Shown here: piece by piece, positions 62,449 through 64,000 of the stretch | Numbering within the stretch: position 1 is the first letter of the stretch | How the letters are laid out: each line of letters starts with the position of its first letter | DNA from: Balanoglossus misakiensis | Lineage: Eukaryota; Hemichordata | Reading direction: 5' to 3' | DNA: 64,000 nt | Assembly (NCBI GenBank): GCA_040954595.2 | Contig: CM082577.2 | Location: 7,068,001-7,132,000, forward strand | Made by a program: the position numbers and the translations under genes | Notes under the pieces: generated by a model | What the model saw: the letters and a program-made list of their open reading frames with translations, nothing else | What the model was told of the DNA's origin: nothing | Databases searched by the model: none

Positions 62449-62490
62449 AAAGGGCTTTTTGTGGATCAGGGAAAAGGGCTTTTTGTGGAT
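62449..62490 (+). repeat. Short tandem duplication, period 24 bp
   Basis: AAAGGGCTTTTTGTGGAT occurs at 62449-62466 and again at 62473-62490, with a slightly altered linker. Confidence 0.8.
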
Positions 62491-64000
62491 AGAAATGTCT
62501 ATGTCATGTTTATGTACATGATTGTAAGAAATACAACATTTGTTTGTGTGACGTTGAAAAGGCTTGGGACATATGGAAAGCGGTCACTGACCTGAAATGG
62601 CGAGTCCATATTGGGTTGTACAGTTTTATCCAAACAAGCTGACACATCAAATCATACTTAGCTCATACACAGCAGTTTCGGGTGAAGCTATATCTATTGA
62701 TATGATATGTCAATAAATGTCTGTTTAAAAAAACGTACTAGTGTAGTTTTACGGGGGATGACTCTAGTAGGCCTACATGTATGTAATAAAACTAGACATT
62801 ACACAGCGGCGAACCAACATATTGTTATTGATTATTGACGTTTGAACACGTCGATTTTGAAAAAAAAAGCCCGAGGCACGACAACATTATTGATTCCCTT
62901 TTATTGCGCGTACGCAAAACCAATTTCGTTGACTGTCTGGCTTGTTGCACACTAGACATGCTGGTCCAACTAGTTTAGAAGGAAGGACAACCTGGATGAA
63001 TATTGACAACATTTACTGCTGACGTTAAAGCGCTCGGTGTCAGTTGTGTGTGCGATTGTTCGCTGTACTTGCGAAGAATACTGGTTATCTGCACGTGACG
63101 TAAAATGCGTTGCACTCTGTGTTGTACTGCAAACAGCTAAAGAGCTGTACAGAATTCCAGCAACGCATGACATCTAAGCCTCACAGTTTTGTTAACAGTT
63201 GCCTGTGAAAGAATGGCAAGCCTGATTTAAATTTGATAAGCGGCTGAGTATACATGGGCTTGGTGCCGCGAGAATTGAACGCTGGAAGGCAGATGCCCTG
63301 TCTTGTTCATACGAGTGAACACAGCATTATCTATGCCTATCTCACTGTTATCAGTCATTAGTAACTAAACTCCAGCGCCGGGGAGAATTCTGAGATTGGT
63401 GACCCGACCTTCGTCCTTATGACTTGGTTACTTTTGACGGGAATCAGAAATTGTATCTCGCAACATCACGCTAGGTCTAGTGTTATCGTCGCTAAATATC
63501 TCCAGTGTTCATCTGTTAATACTGTCGACGTGTTGTCAGCTGTGCACATCGCTCTGTAGTGCTGTCAGCACATATAACACATGCATGATAAATTGTCAGT
63601 TGGTGCGCAGTCGTCGTTATATCGGGATGACGTTCCTCTCTCCCGCGTTAATTAACCACTATACGTCAAGTCCGCACACATCTCACAAGATTCCAGCAAC
63701 CCCTTTCTATCTCTCTTTTTTTGTTAGAGCAAATTCTTGGCAATGACAATTTCATTTCAACAAACACACATCTACAGCCCGGCCTGCATCTGCACAGCAA
63801 GTATCGAGGTGATACATGCAGCGGTTTTCAAGTTTTGATGTGGATGGACATACAGACTACATCCATCCATGCATACATACCGGTACATACATACAGACAC
63901 AACCGATCCCATAATTAAGGTACCATGGCATATATACATATAAACCAAATGGGACCTAAAAAAACACGGAAGCACACTTAATACACTTTGGGTTCTCACG

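Larger units (their letters stand above)
60971..64000. other. Gene-free stretch, right edge
   Basis: No coding region that I can support. It contains short GA units near 61854-61872, a TTAC microsatellite at 62275-62309, a 24-bp-period tandem duplication at 62449-62490 and interrupted CATA units near 63867-63896. A gene continuing beyond the window cannot be excluded. Confidence 0.5.

Noticed and set aside
63275-63290. B-box-like GTTCAATTC on the minus strand
   Set aside because: No acceptable A box within about 80 nt upstream; probably chance.

Overview
The window looks like nuclear DNA of an animal, most likely a marine invertebrate. The evidence is an intronless rhodopsin-class neuropeptide receptor with a eukaryotic start context, a Ngaro-type tyrosine-recombinase retrotransposon, a small terminal-inverted-repeat transposon, many microsatellites and long AT-rich stretches without genes. 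I cannot name the species. The receptor resembles the somatostatin / allatostatin-C family, which deuterostomes and protostomes both have.

Layout: positions 1-8204 hold no gene I can support, only simple repeats and one copy of an old dispersed repeat. Positions 8205-13847 are one complete Ngaro retrotransposon of 5,643 bp, coded on the minus strand in the order gag, reverse transcriptase-RNase H, tyrosine recombinase. It is bounded by split direct repeats that are identical between copies (248 bp and 326 bp pairs). Positions 17926-18536 are a non-autonomous DNA transposon with 25-bp terminal inverted repeats, a TA target duplication, a run of 18 G and a GC-rich middle. From about 18.5 to 58 kb there is no gene I can support: AT-rich intergenic (or intronic) DNA with microsatellites, short recent tandem duplications and a second copy of the dispersed repeat. 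Positions 57991-59208 (minus) encode a 405-residue somatostatin/allatostatin-C-type GPCR in a single exon, with TATA- and CCAAT-like boxes some 325-385 bp upstream of its ATG. Near 60.9 kb there is a tRNA-like A-box/B-box pair, probably a SINE head or a tRNA pseudogene. The remainder to 64 kb is intergenic.

How the parts work: only the retrotransposon and the receptor are clear genes. The retrotransposon's three reading frames form one expression unit. Gag and RT share a frame and are separated by a single TGA in a TGA-CTA context. The RT and recombinase frames overlap by about 100 nt, and neither RT nor recombinase has an ATG of its own. The internal junction of its repeats forms an arm-core-arm site (13-bp inverted arms around a 28-bp core that contains a 22-bp palindrome), and the bases TTTT lie at all three junctions. 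This fits integration of a circular intermediate by the encoded recombinase. The receptor is functionally unrelated.
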